Position numbers and translations under genes: made by a program
The notes under the pieces: model-generated
What the model saw: only the letters and a program-made list of their open reading frames with translations
Databases searched by the model: none
Told to the model about the DNA's origin: nothing
NCBI GenBank assembly: GCA_902519945.1
Contig: CABYLY010000001.1
Span: 96,579-160,578 of the forward strand
Origin: an uncultured Pelagibacteraceae bacterium
Lineage (GTDB): Bacteria; Pseudomonadota; Alphaproteobacteria; Pelagibacterales; Pelagibacteraceae
DNA: 64,000 nucleotides
Reading direction: 5' to 3'
In this document: positions 19,852 through 28,594 of the stretch, piece after piece
How the letters are laid out: every line of letters starts with the position of its first letter
Position numbering within the stretch: the first letter of the stretch is position 1

Positions 19852-20150
19852 TATTCTAAGTTTAAAATCTGTTCAAGTTTTGCCATCATTATTACTTTTA
19901 AAACAGATTTACTCACCTCTTTTACAATTACCTTGGTATTATTTTCTAAAGCTTTTTGGTGACTCTCAATAAGAACAGAAATACCAGATGAGTCCATATA
20001 AGAAACGTCTTTTAAATTTAAATGAACTTCTTTACCAGACTCAACTAATGGCAAAATTACTTCTTTAGCTTTTTCTGTAACATCCATGTCAATTTCTCCG
20101 TTTAAAAAAACGGTGCTGATGTTGTTTTCTTCTGTTACTTTATATGTCAT
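19851..20150 (-). CDS. STAS-domain anti-sigma factor antagonist
   Basis: VHLNLKDVSYMDSSGISVLIESHQKA, with candidate phospho-serine DSSG; overlaps the kinase gene by 1 nt. Confidence 0.9.
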   Translation of the reverse strand: MTYKVTEENNISTVFLNGEIDMDVTEKAKEVILPLVESGKEVHLNLKDVSYMDSSGISVLIESHQKALENNTKVIVKEVSKSVLKVIMMAKLEQILNLE

Positions 20151-20320
20151 AAAATTTAATATTTAGACTGATAACATAAATCATACTTAAAATGTACAAT
20201 TTTTGCCCAATCTGGGACAAATCATTTATTTTTGTTAGATTATTTAGTATTTATAAAGTATTTACATATCAAAATTTATTAATAAAAATTGATTAAAAAT
20301 ATAAAAAAAGAGGGATTAAA

Positions 20321-20845
20321 ATGAAAAATAATAAAGGTTTTACACTAATTGAATTATTAGTTGTTGTAGCGATCATTGGTATTTTGGCAGCTGTTGGTGT
20401 TGTTGCTTACAATGGTTACACTTCAGCGGCAAAGAAAAATGCTTCAAAAAGTATTCATGCCAATGTTGTAAAAGTTTTAGCATCAGAGACGAAAAAATGT
20501 TCACTAGGTGGTGGAACAATATTAAAGAACAATAATGGGCAAGGCGGAATGACTTGTGCCACTTACGCAACAAATGTTGCTGCTGCTACTGGTGCTGCTC
20601 CTAGTATCGTATTACTTGTTCAGACTACTAATGAAGGCAAAGTTTTTACCGATAAGAATCCGCACACACCGTCAAAAGACGTAACCACAGATGGGGCAAC
20701 ATCAAGTGTACCAAATTATGCTGTAGGTGCTTCTTCTTCTGGTCTTGGATCAACAGTGTTAACTGCAGACGTAAACACAATTACTGTTACAACTACTTGG
20801 GATTCGGATTCGGACCCTTTAGTAGATACAATTTCTTTAGAGTAA
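20321..20845 (+). CDS. type IV major pilin-like protein
   Basis: Prepilin motif KGFTLIELLVVVAIIGILAAVGVVAYNGYTSAAKK. Confidence 0.9.
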   Translation: MKNNKGFTLIELLVVVAIIGILAAVGVVAYNGYTSAAKKNASKSIHANVVKVLASETKKCSLGGGTILKNNNGQGGMTCATYATNVAAATGAAPSIVLLVQTTNEGKVFTDKNPHTPSKDVTTDGATSSVPNYAVGASSSGLGSTVLTADVNTITVTTTWDSDSDPLVDTISLE

Positions 20846-20861
20846 AAATTTTTAAAATTTT

Positions 20862-21296
20862 ATGACTAAGAGCTCGGGATTTTCTTTAATCGAGCTCTTA
20901 GTTGTTGTTGCAATTATCGGAATTTTATCTGCGGTAGGTGTAGTTTCATACAATGGTTATGTTAGTGGAACGAAAAAGAAAGCAGCCGAGAATGTTTTGG
21001 TACAAATCGGTTTAGCACAAACTGATCATTACGCTGATTGCGCTACTTATTACTCAACTTCAAGAAGTTACTGTGATGCACCAGCTGCTGAGGAGAAGTG
21101 TACTCCATCGGCAGATACTACAGAAAGCTTAGGTGATGATTTATTTTCAAATGAAAATTATATAGATCAAAATAATGGATTTTTCTATTGTATATATTCA
21201 CCAACTGTAACTAGCTATAAAACAGTAGCCAAAGGTCTGGGTGATTGTGAATTAACCATTGACGATACTGGTGTTGTTGATAAAAGCGGTTGTTAA
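20862..21296 (+). CDS. second type IV pilin-like protein (tandem paralogue)
   Basis: Prepilin motif SGFSLIELLVVVAIIGILSAVGVVSYNGYVSGTKKKA; divergent Cys-rich C-terminus. Confidence 0.88.
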   Translation: MTKSSGFSLIELLVVVAIIGILSAVGVVSYNGYVSGTKKKAAENVLVQIGLAQTDHYADCATYYSTSRSYCDAPAAEEKCTPSADTTESLGDDLFSNENYIDQNNGFFYCIYSPTVTSYKTVAKGLGDCELTIDDTGVVDKSGC

Positions 21297-21301
21297 TTTA
21301 A

Positions 21302-21595
21302 ATGATGAAAAAGCTTTTTTTAATTCTTCTGATTATTCCTTTTTTGAGCAATTGTACTCAATATTCAGCGATGATAAGTCCGTCAATTACATTAGCCTCA
21401 GGTGGAACAATGACTCAGGCGACAACCTCTTTATCAAGTTCTTTAGCTATGAATAAAGCGAAAAGTAATTATATGGCTGAAAAAAAAGTTGAAAAAATTT
21501 GTCCAACTTTTCATACCTCTAACTTAAACAAAATATTCTTTGAAACCGTAGATCAAATGGATTGTATTTATGATCCAATGAGCATCCACAGATAA
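21302..21595 (+). CDS. small lipoprotein
   Basis: Signal peptide with lipobox (LLIIPFLSNC); 97 aa, between pilin and Amt-PP2C genes. Confidence 0.6.
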   Translation: MMKKLFLILLIIPFLSNCTQYSAMISPSITLASGGTMTQATTSLSSSLAMNKAKSNYMAEKKVEKICPTFHTSNLNKIFFETVDQMDCIYDPMSIHR

Positions 21596-21604
21596 CATTT
21601 TTTA

Positions 21605-23749
21605 ATGATGTCCCAGGAAGTAATCGATGTACTTACGAGTAATATTGATACTTTGTGGGTAATAGATTGCGCAATTTTAGTTTTCATCATGCAAGCAGGT
21701 TTTATGTGTATGGAAACAGGATTATCTAGACATAAAAACAGCATCAATGTTGCATTAAAAAACGCTGCAGACTTTGGTGTATCAGTAGTCATCTTTTGGA
21801 TTTTTGGTTTTGGTTTGATGTTTGGTACTTCTTATAATGGTTTTTTTGGAACTGATTTATTTTTTTTCAAAACAGATAAAGCTGAATACATGACTTATTT
21901 TGTTTTCCAAGCGATGTTTGTTGCAACTGCTGCAACGATAATTTCAGGTGCTGTTGCTGAAAGAATGAAATTTAATGGTTATCTAATAATGACAGTTTTA
22001 GCTACAGGAATTATTTATCCTATAGTGGGTCATTGGGCATGGTCCTCAAGTTATCTATCAAAATATGATACAGCTCAGCAGTTGTTAAATGCTACCAACT
22101 CTACTGGATGGCTTTCAAATTTAGGTTTCGTAGATTTTGCTGGAAGCACAATTGTCCACTCAGTTGGTGGATGGATTGCATTAGTAGCTGTAATAATTTT
22201 AGGCCCAAGAATAGGAAAATATTCAGATGCAAATAAAGGAAAATTTACTGGCTCAAGTTTTCCCCTGGCAGTTTTGGGTACATTAATTTTATGGTTTGGG
22301 TGGTTTGGTTTTAATGGTGGTAGTAACGGTGCGATGGACGAAGTTGTTCCATTAATTTTAATCAATACTTTTTTAGCTGCTGCATTTGGTTTACTAACTG
22401 GTTTGGGTATTTCATACCTTAGATATAAAAAACCTGATCCATTTCACATTATCTTAGGACCCTTAGCGGGATTAGTTGCAATAACAGCTGGGTGTAATTC
22501 AATGACATCAGTAACTTCTATTTTTGTCGGTATCATTGGAGCAATTATTGCAATTGTTGTTAATGAAGTTCTTAATAGATATGAAATCGATGATGTGGTT
22601 GGAGCTGTGCCTGTACATTTGGCTGCAGGAATATGGGGAACTTTAGCAGTAGGTTTTTTTAGTGACTTAAGTATTTTAGACACCGGTCTAGATAGATTTT
22701 CACAAATTAAAGTTCAGTTCATCGGTGTATTAAGTATTGGAGCATTTACATTTATTTCTTCGTTTGTAATTTTAAATCTGTTTAATAAATTTTATCCATT
22801 AAGGGTTAGTCCTGTACAAGAAGAACTTGGATTAAATATAGCTGAACATAATGCAGTGTCGATTGAACATGATTTAATTTCCATTTTGGATAAACAATCT
22901 GAATCTGGTGATTTAAAGATAAGGGGACCACAAGATCCATTTACTGCAGGAGGAGTAATTGGTCTATATTATAATAAACTCATGAGTAAACTTGAGACGA
23001 CCGAAGAAGAAAAAAATAAGTGGCGTGAAAGAATTTCAAAAGAAGTAAAACTAGCAGTCAAAGTTCAAGAAAATTTTTTACCCAAAAGAAATTTAAAAAA
23101 TTATCCTGTGCATGGTATTAATATTGCAGCAAGAGAAGTATCTGGTGATTTTTTTAGTTTTTATCCACATAACGATAGCATTTATTTTATAATTGCCGAT
23201 GTAGCCGGTAAAGGAATTCACGCAGGTATGGTTATGGCAAAAGCTTCAACTTTGTTTGAAGTTTTGTCTCAATCTAAAGTTGATCCAGATGAAATGGTTT
23301 TTCATATGAATAATGATTTGAATAATACAAAAACTGGTGGAATGTTCGTAACCTCTATTATTGGAGAATATAATTTAATTACTGATGAAATTAGATGGGT
23401 TAATGCAGGTCACCAACCAGCAATTATTCGGGATGATAATGGAAAGTATAATCAAATTGAAAGCTCAGCACCACCACTTGGAGTAATTAAACAAAAAGAT
23501 AAAAGTATTTATAATGTAAACAAGATGAAACTTAATGGCTCAAGATTTTATGCTTTCACTGATGGTCTATCTGAAAGTTTAAACAAAGTCGGAGAGGAAA
23601 TAGGAATTGAAGGTTCAATAGATATTATAGAAGAGAATTATAACAAAGATACTATTAAGCAGTTGGATGATATTACAAAGACTGTGATCAGTGATAGTAA
23701 AAATCAGTCACTTTCTGATGATTTAACAGTGATAAGTATTGGTAAATAA
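21605..23749 (+). CDS. ammonium transporter (Amt) - SpoIIE-type PP2C phosphatase fusion
   Basis: Amt motifs (FIMQAGFMCMETGLSRHKN, SGAVAERMKF, DFAGSTIVHSVGG, DDVVGAVPVHLAAGIWG) followed by PP2C motifs VSGDFFSF, ADVAGKGIHAGMVMAKA, NAGHQPAI, TDGLSES, DDLTVISI in one uninterrupted ORF. Confidence 0.93.
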   Translation: MMSQEVIDVLTSNIDTLWVIDCAILVFIMQAGFMCMETGLSRHKNSINVALKNAADFGVSVVIFWIFGFGLMFGTSYNGFFGTDLFFFKTDKAEYMTYFVFQAMFVATAATIISGAVAERMKFNGYLIMTVLATGIIYPIVGHWAWSSSYLSKYDTAQQLLNATNSTGWLSNLGFVDFAGSTIVHSVGGWIALVAVIILGPRIGKYSDANKGKFTGSSFPLAVLGTLILWFGWFGFNGGSNGAMDEVVPLILINTFLAAAFGLLTGLGISYLRYKKPDPFHIILGPLAGLVAITAGCNSMTSVTSIFVGIIGAIIAIVVNEVLNRYEIDDVVGAVPVHLAAGIWGTLAVGFFSDLSILDTGLDRFSQIKVQFIGVLSIGAFTFISSFVILNLFNKFYPLRVSPVQEELGLNIAEHNAVSIEHDLISILDKQSESGDLKIRGPQDPFTAGGVIGLYYNKLMSKLETTEEEKNKWRERISKEVKLAVKVQENFLPKRNLKNYPVHGINIAAREVSGDFFSFYPHNDSIYFIIADVAGKGIHAGMVMAKASTLFEVLSQSKVDPDEMVFHMNNDLNNTKTGGMFVTSIIGEYNLITDEIRWVNAGHQPAIIRDDNGKYNQIESSAPPLGVIKQKDKSIYNVNKMKLNGSRFYAFTDGLSESLNKVGEEIGIEGSIDIIEENYNKDTIKQLDDITKTVISDSKNQSLSDDLTVISIGK

Positions 23750-23803
23750 TAATTTTTAAACTAAATTATTAATTGAAAAAAATAATATAGTTAATATCTT
23801 CCA

Positions 23804-25114
23804 GTGTTTATGTTTTTTAAATTGAATAAACTTTTTTTAATATTTGCTTCAACTTTTTTGTTGTTAACAGCCTCTGTGTTTTCATCTGAAAAGAATGTTA
23901 CCTATATGCAGATTTTACAAAATCCTAACGACTTGGATTTAAACTTAAAATACGCTCAGCAACAAGGTAAGATGGGAAATTTCAAACAAACAATCTCAAC
24001 CCTCGAAAGATTGAATATGCTTTATCCTGACAATACAGAAATAAAGTTATATTTGTTATCTGTTTTAGTACAAGTAGACTCTCCAGAAAAAGCAAACACG
24101 ATTATTGCTGAAATGAAATTAAGAAGAGATCTTTCACCTGAGGATTTAGAGACTTTACAAGAAATAGAAACTGAATTGAAAGATAGAGAACCAGGTCTTT
24201 GGACTTTTGCAGCAGATTTATCAATGGGATCAGTATTTTCAGATAACGTTAATAGTGTTTCAAAATCAAGACTTAAAAAAGATTCAGACAGCACTGTAGC
24301 TTTTAATTCTCCAAAACATGATAGAACTTTAAGTGGTGGGATAGGGTTGTCTGCATCAAGACCAGTTGGAGAGGAGTCTTCAGTATTAATAAATTTATCA
24401 CATACCTCCTCTGAACAATATCAAGAAACAGATGACGATTATCAAAGTTATGGTTTAACTTTTGCTCTTGATACAATTTTTGCAGGTCAAAGTGTAAGTC
24501 CCTATTTAATGTTGAGTAAATCAGACTATCAGACTGATGCTGATAGCGTTTCATTTATGTATGGAGCTGGAAGTTTTTTTACTATAGGGGAAAGAAATAC
24601 AATTAGTTACGGATACGCTTTTTCAGATTCAAAAGGAAACACTAACTCAAGTGACACAACTGCAGATGAAACTAATTCTATAGGTCACAGTTATACTTTA
24701 GCACACGATTTTATTTTAACGGAGATAATTTCAACAAACATAAGTTTAGGTTACAGTGATAGTGATGCTAAAGTGGACGCTGGTAACGATTATGAAACAT
24801 ATGATGTTGGTTTTGGATTAAATTTTGCTTTTCCTTGGGCTTACATAGCAGTAACTAATTCTTTAAGTTTTAATGATTATAAAAAAGCAGACTCATCTGT
24901 AGACTCTACTAAATTAAGATCAGATGTAACTAACACTTTTGATATAATGCTTACAAAAGCAATTGGAGATTTTTTTCCAGCTATAGATCCAAACAGAAGC
25001 TTTTTTATCAACCTTTCATATGAAAAAGTTATATCTGAGGCTAATATTATGAATTACGATTACATATCCGATTCTTTCTCTTTGAGCTTTGCCAGATCTT
25101 TTAGTTTGAATTAA
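23804..25114 (+). CDS. TPR-containing outer-membrane beta-barrel protein (surface lipoprotein assembly modifier-like)
   Basis: Signal peptide, N-terminal helical repeat-like region, then alternating beta strands ending SFSLSFARSFSLN. Confidence 0.6.
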   Translation: MFMFFKLNKLFLIFASTFLLLTASVFSSEKNVTYMQILQNPNDLDLNLKYAQQQGKMGNFKQTISTLERLNMLYPDNTEIKLYLLSVLVQVDSPEKANTIIAEMKLRRDLSPEDLETLQEIETELKDREPGLWTFAADLSMGSVFSDNVNSVSKSRLKKDSDSTVAFNSPKHDRTLSGGIGLSASRPVGEESSVLINLSHTSSEQYQETDDDYQSYGLTFALDTIFAGQSVSPYLMLSKSDYQTDADSVSFMYGAGSFFTIGERNTISYGYAFSDSKGNTNSSDTTADETNSIGHSYTLAHDFILTEIISTNISLGYSDSDAKVDAGNDYETYDVGFGLNFAFPWAYIAVTNSLSFNDYKKADSSVDSTKLRSDVTNTFDIMLTKAIGDFFPAIDPNRSFFINLSYEKVISEANIMNYDYISDSFSLSFARSFSLN

Positions 25115-25218
25115 ATAACAACTTTTTTTTAAAAACCCTTTAAATTGAGCTATTTTTTGCGTCCATTTTGGTCTAAAAATTCTTTCAATTTTCCAATAAT
25201 TTGTTACGTTTCCCTTAA

Positions 25219-26466
25219 ATGAAAAAACTATTAGCATCTGTTGTAAGCTTAATTTTATTATTCAGCGTAAGCGCTAAAGCTGAAGAAAAATTGACTATTG
25301 AAAAACAACTTGTAGGTATTGTTGGTGCCATTTCAGGTACTGTTAAAACTGAGACAAGAGAATTAAAAGCTGGTGATAAAATTTATCTTAACGAAACAAT
25401 TTATGCAGGTGCAGGTTCTGGAACACAAATTTTATTATTAGATCAATCTACATTTACTGTGGGTGAAGACTCAGAAGTAGTAATGGATACTTTTATATTC
25501 GACCCAGCTACTAACGATGGAAAAATTGTTGCAAGCGTAAAACAAGGTAGCTTAAAAGTAATATCAGGTTTAATTAGTAAAAAAGATCCTGATGCTTTAA
25601 CTGTAGAAGTTCCTGAAGGAACGTTAGGATCAAGAGGAACTGAATTTCAAACGGTTGTATCAAAAGGAAGAACAGACACTTTATTAATAGGTCCAGGGAA
25701 AAATAATACTTTAGGAATGAGACCAGGAGCAGTTTTAGTTGGAAATAAATTTGGCCAAACTCTTTTAGATAATCCTTACAGCATTACTTCAATGTCCAAA
25801 GGAAAAGCTCCAGGACAAGCGAAAAAAATTACAAAAAACCAATTAAAGAAATTTAATAAAAAGATGAAAGCACTGAGAGTTGCAAAACTTTCACCAGACT
25901 CGACTAAAGAGGAAAGAAAACAATTAAGAAAAAGTTTAAAAAAAGAACTTAAATCATTAGGTTTCGAAAAAGAAGAAATTAAAACAATTATCAAACAAAA
26001 TATTCAAAAAGATAAAGAGAAAAAAGTAGCTATTAAAGCTGAAAGAGCTGAAAAGAAAAAAGCTGCAAAAGCTAAGAAAAAAGCTAAAGCTGAAAAGAAA
26101 GCAGCTAAAAGAGATGAAGGCCAACCAGGAGTCAAAAAGAAAAAAGGTAAAAAGAAAAAAGCAACTAAGAAAAAAGCTACTAAGAAAAAAGCTACTAAGA
26201 AAAAAGCTACTAAGAAAAAAGCTACTAAGAAAAAAGCTACTAAGAAAAAACCGGCTAAGAAGAAAAAAGCTGTGAAGAAAAAACCAGCTAAGAAGAAAAA
26301 AGCTGTGAAGAAAAAACCAAAGCCTAAAAAGAAAAAAGTAGTTAAGAAAAAACCAAAGCCTAAAAAGAAAGTTAAGAAAAGAGTTGCTAAGAAGAAAAAA
26401 GTAGTCAAAAAAAGAAAAGCAGCTAAGAAGAAAAAAGCTAAAAAGAAAAGAAAGAAAAAGAAGTAA
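25219..26466 (+). CDS. secreted FecR-domain protein with long Lys/Ala-rich C-terminal tail
   Basis: Signal peptide; GIVGAISGTVKTETRELKAGDKIYLNETIYAGAGSGTQILLLDQSTFTVG...VPEGTLGSRGTEFQTVVS; C-term KKKATKKKATKKK... Confidence 0.82.
   Translation: MKKLLASVVSLILLFSVSAKAEEKLTIEKQLVGIVGAISGTVKTETRELKAGDKIYLNETIYAGAGSGTQILLLDQSTFTVGEDSEVVMDTFIFDPATNDGKIVASVKQGSLKVISGLISKKDPDALTVEVPEGTLGSRGTEFQTVVSKGRTDTLLIGPGKNNTLGMRPGAVLVGNKFGQTLLDNPYSITSMSKGKAPGQAKKITKNQLKKFNKKMKALRVAKLSPDSTKEERKQLRKSLKKELKSLGFEKEEIKTIIKQNIQKDKEKKVAIKAERAEKKKAAKAKKKAKAEKKAAKRDEGQPGVKKKKGKKKKATKKKATKKKATKKKATKKKATKKKATKKKPAKKKKAVKKKPAKKKKAVKKKPKPKKKKVVKKKPKPKKKVKKRVAKKKKVVKKRKAAKKKKAKKKRKKKK
26161..26250 (+). repeat. 15-bp tandem repeat (AAGAAAAAAGCTACT) encoding KKKAT units
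   Basis: About six near-identical units read directly; lies inside the FecR ORF. Confidence 0.85.
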
Positions 26467-26528
26467 TCTAACTTTCTCCTTAAATAAGAAATATTTACTT
26501 TAACTCAATTAGTTATAGATTTACTTTT

Positions 26529-28592
26529 GTGAGAGTTTTTTTACAAAAATATTTTAATTACGTCGTATTCCTAATCTTACTTCTTATATTAATTTCATTA
26601 AAGATTATAAATCCCGCATTTATTAAATCAGTTTCATACTTAAGTTTCGATTTATATCAAAAAATATTTGCTGAAAAAAAAGACAGTGAGGTTGTAATTA
26701 TTGATATTGATGAAAAAAGTTTAGGAAAATTCGGACAGTTTCCATGGAACAGAAACGTCTTTGCAAAAATTCTAGATCAACTTAACACCTCAAATCCAAA
26801 AGCAGTTGGATTTGATATATTTTTCACTGAGAAAGATAAACAATCTCCTGATGAAATAATTAAGTCTTATAATCTAATTCCTGATGATGTTGCTGAGCTG
26901 CAAAAGTTAAAAGGACCTGACGATATTTTTTCCGAAAAATTAAAAGAGTCAAAATCAATAATTGCAGTTTTAGGTAGTAATGTTCCTTCACATTCAAATT
27001 ATGATAGAAAAGCTAAAGCCAGATTTTTATCTAAAGGAGGAGACCCTAAACAATTTACTTATTTATATCCTTATTCAATAGGATCTCTTGAAATATTAGA
27101 AAAAGATGTCAAAGGTTTGGGTTCGATTTCTTTTTTAGATCAATTAGATGGAATAATTAGATCTTTGCCACTGATTGTACAATTTAATAAAAAGTTATAC
27201 CCGACAATGGGATTAGAGATGATACGTGTTGGATCTAATCAAAAAAACATTTATGTAGAATTAAATGAAGTTGGTATCAAAAGGATAAGCGCAAGACCAT
27301 ACAAAATAGACTCAGATCCTAATGGAATCATTTGGATAAAATATAAAAGATCAGACAAGAAACAATATATATCTGCTGGAGATGTTTATGATGGGAAATT
27401 TCAATCAGATTTTTTTAAAGATAAATACGTTTTAATTGGTGCATCAGCACAGGGTTTGTTCGATCTTGTAAAGACACCATTAGGTCTTACAATTCCAGGA
27501 GTTGAAGTGCACGCTAATGTCATAGAAAATATTTTAGATCAATCATATTTAATAAGAAATCCAAATACTTATATTTTCGAATTATTGTTTTCTATTATAG
27601 TGGCATTATTAACATTTATACTTTCACAAAAAATTAAACCAAAATATAGTTTATCAATTTTCTTTGGAAATATTTTAGCAATTATTATTATAGGTTTTTC
27701 AATTTATAAATTTAAATCTGAATTAGTTGACATAAGTTATCCAATATTCATTGTAACTTTAACATTCTTGGCAGGTCTTTATTTCAGATTTATTGAAGAA
27801 AATAAAATTGCTCTTGCTAATTTACAAAAAGAGGCAAAATTACTAAAAGAAAGAGAACTAGCTGCAGGAGTTCAAAAAAGCTTATTTCCAGACATTTCTA
27901 AGTTTGAAAACTTTATTTTTGCAAAAAATGTTCCAGCAAGAGATGTCTCGGGAGATTATTTTGATGTAGTTAGATCAACACCTGAGGAATATTTTTTTAC
28001 ATTAGCTGATGTATCTGGAAAAGGAGTTAAAGCTGGTATGTATATGGCTAAAGCATCCTCAATATTTAGAACATTAACAAATTTAAAATTTCCATTAGAA
28101 AAAGTTGTATTTGGTGTGAATAATGAACTGGTTGAGGCTAAATTCAAAGGTATGTTCGTAACTGCTGTTTTTGGAAAATTAAACATTAAAACTGGAGAAC
28201 TCATTTTTATAAACGCAGGGCATGAAAGTATTTTAACTTTTGATCAAAATAAAAATTATGAATATATCAAATCAGAAATGCCACCAATTGGGATTGTTAA
28301 ATATTTTACAGAGTCGATGGTTAAATCAACTACTATGAACCTTAAAGAAAAGACATTTGTTGTTTATACTGACGGTGTAACCGAAGGGTATTTAAAAAAT
28401 GGTGAGGAATTAGGAGCTGAAGGAGTTCAAAAAATTATTGATAATATGCCTGAAGTGACACCAAAGAGTATTGTTGAGTCTATTGAAAAAGAGTTAAATT
28501 GGGGCGCTGAAAAATTAAGAGATGATATTACTTGTATGGCAATTAATATTAAAAATACTGAATTAATAAAGAAAAATATAAAAAAGTCATAA
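26529..28592 (+). CDS. CHASE2 sensor - SpoIIE-type PP2C phosphatase
   Basis: CHASE2-like region (VVIIDIDEKSLGKFGQFPWNRNVFAKILDQL...FFTEKDKQSPDE; LIGASAQGLFDLVKTPLGLTIPGVEVHANVIENIL), three TMs, PP2C VSGDYFDV, ADVSGKGVKAGMYMAKA, NAGHESIL, TDGVTEG, DDITCMAI. Confidence 0.92.
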   Translation: MRVFLQKYFNYVVFLILLLILISLKIINPAFIKSVSYLSFDLYQKIFAEKKDSEVVIIDIDEKSLGKFGQFPWNRNVFAKILDQLNTSNPKAVGFDIFFTEKDKQSPDEIIKSYNLIPDDVAELQKLKGPDDIFSEKLKESKSIIAVLGSNVPSHSNYDRKAKARFLSKGGDPKQFTYLYPYSIGSLEILEKDVKGLGSISFLDQLDGIIRSLPLIVQFNKKLYPTMGLEMIRVGSNQKNIYVELNEVGIKRISARPYKIDSDPNGIIWIKYKRSDKKQYISAGDVYDGKFQSDFFKDKYVLIGASAQGLFDLVKTPLGLTIPGVEVHANVIENILDQSYLIRNPNTYIFELLFSIIVALLTFILSQKIKPKYSLSIFFGNILAIIIIGFSIYKFKSELVDISYPIFIVTLTFLAGLYFRFIEENKIALANLQKEAKLLKERELAAGVQKSLFPDISKFENFIFAKNVPARDVSGDYFDVVRSTPEEYFFTLADVSGKGVKAGMYMAKASSIFRTLTNLKFPLEKVVFGVNNELVEAKFKGMFVTAVFGKLNIKTGELIFINAGHESILTFDQNKNYEYIKSEMPPIGIVKYFTESMVKSTTMNLKEKTFVVYTDGVTEGYLKNGEELGAEGVQKIIDNMPEVTPKSIVESIEKELNWGAEKLRDDITCMAINIKNTELIKKNIKKS

Positions 28593-28594
28593 AA

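Noticed and set aside
21259-21456. 65-aa + ORF overlapping the pilin and lipoprotein genes
   Set aside because: Out of frame with the lipoprotein ORF 21302..21595, which has a convincing signal peptide and lipobox
26161-26250. 15-bp repeats as non-coding or mobile repeat
   Set aside because: In frame and encode KKKAT units within an intact ORF
26004-26408. 134-aa minus-strand ORF (FFLVAFFLVAFF...)
   Set aside because: Antisense of the Lys-rich repeat region of the FecR gene; low-complexity artefact
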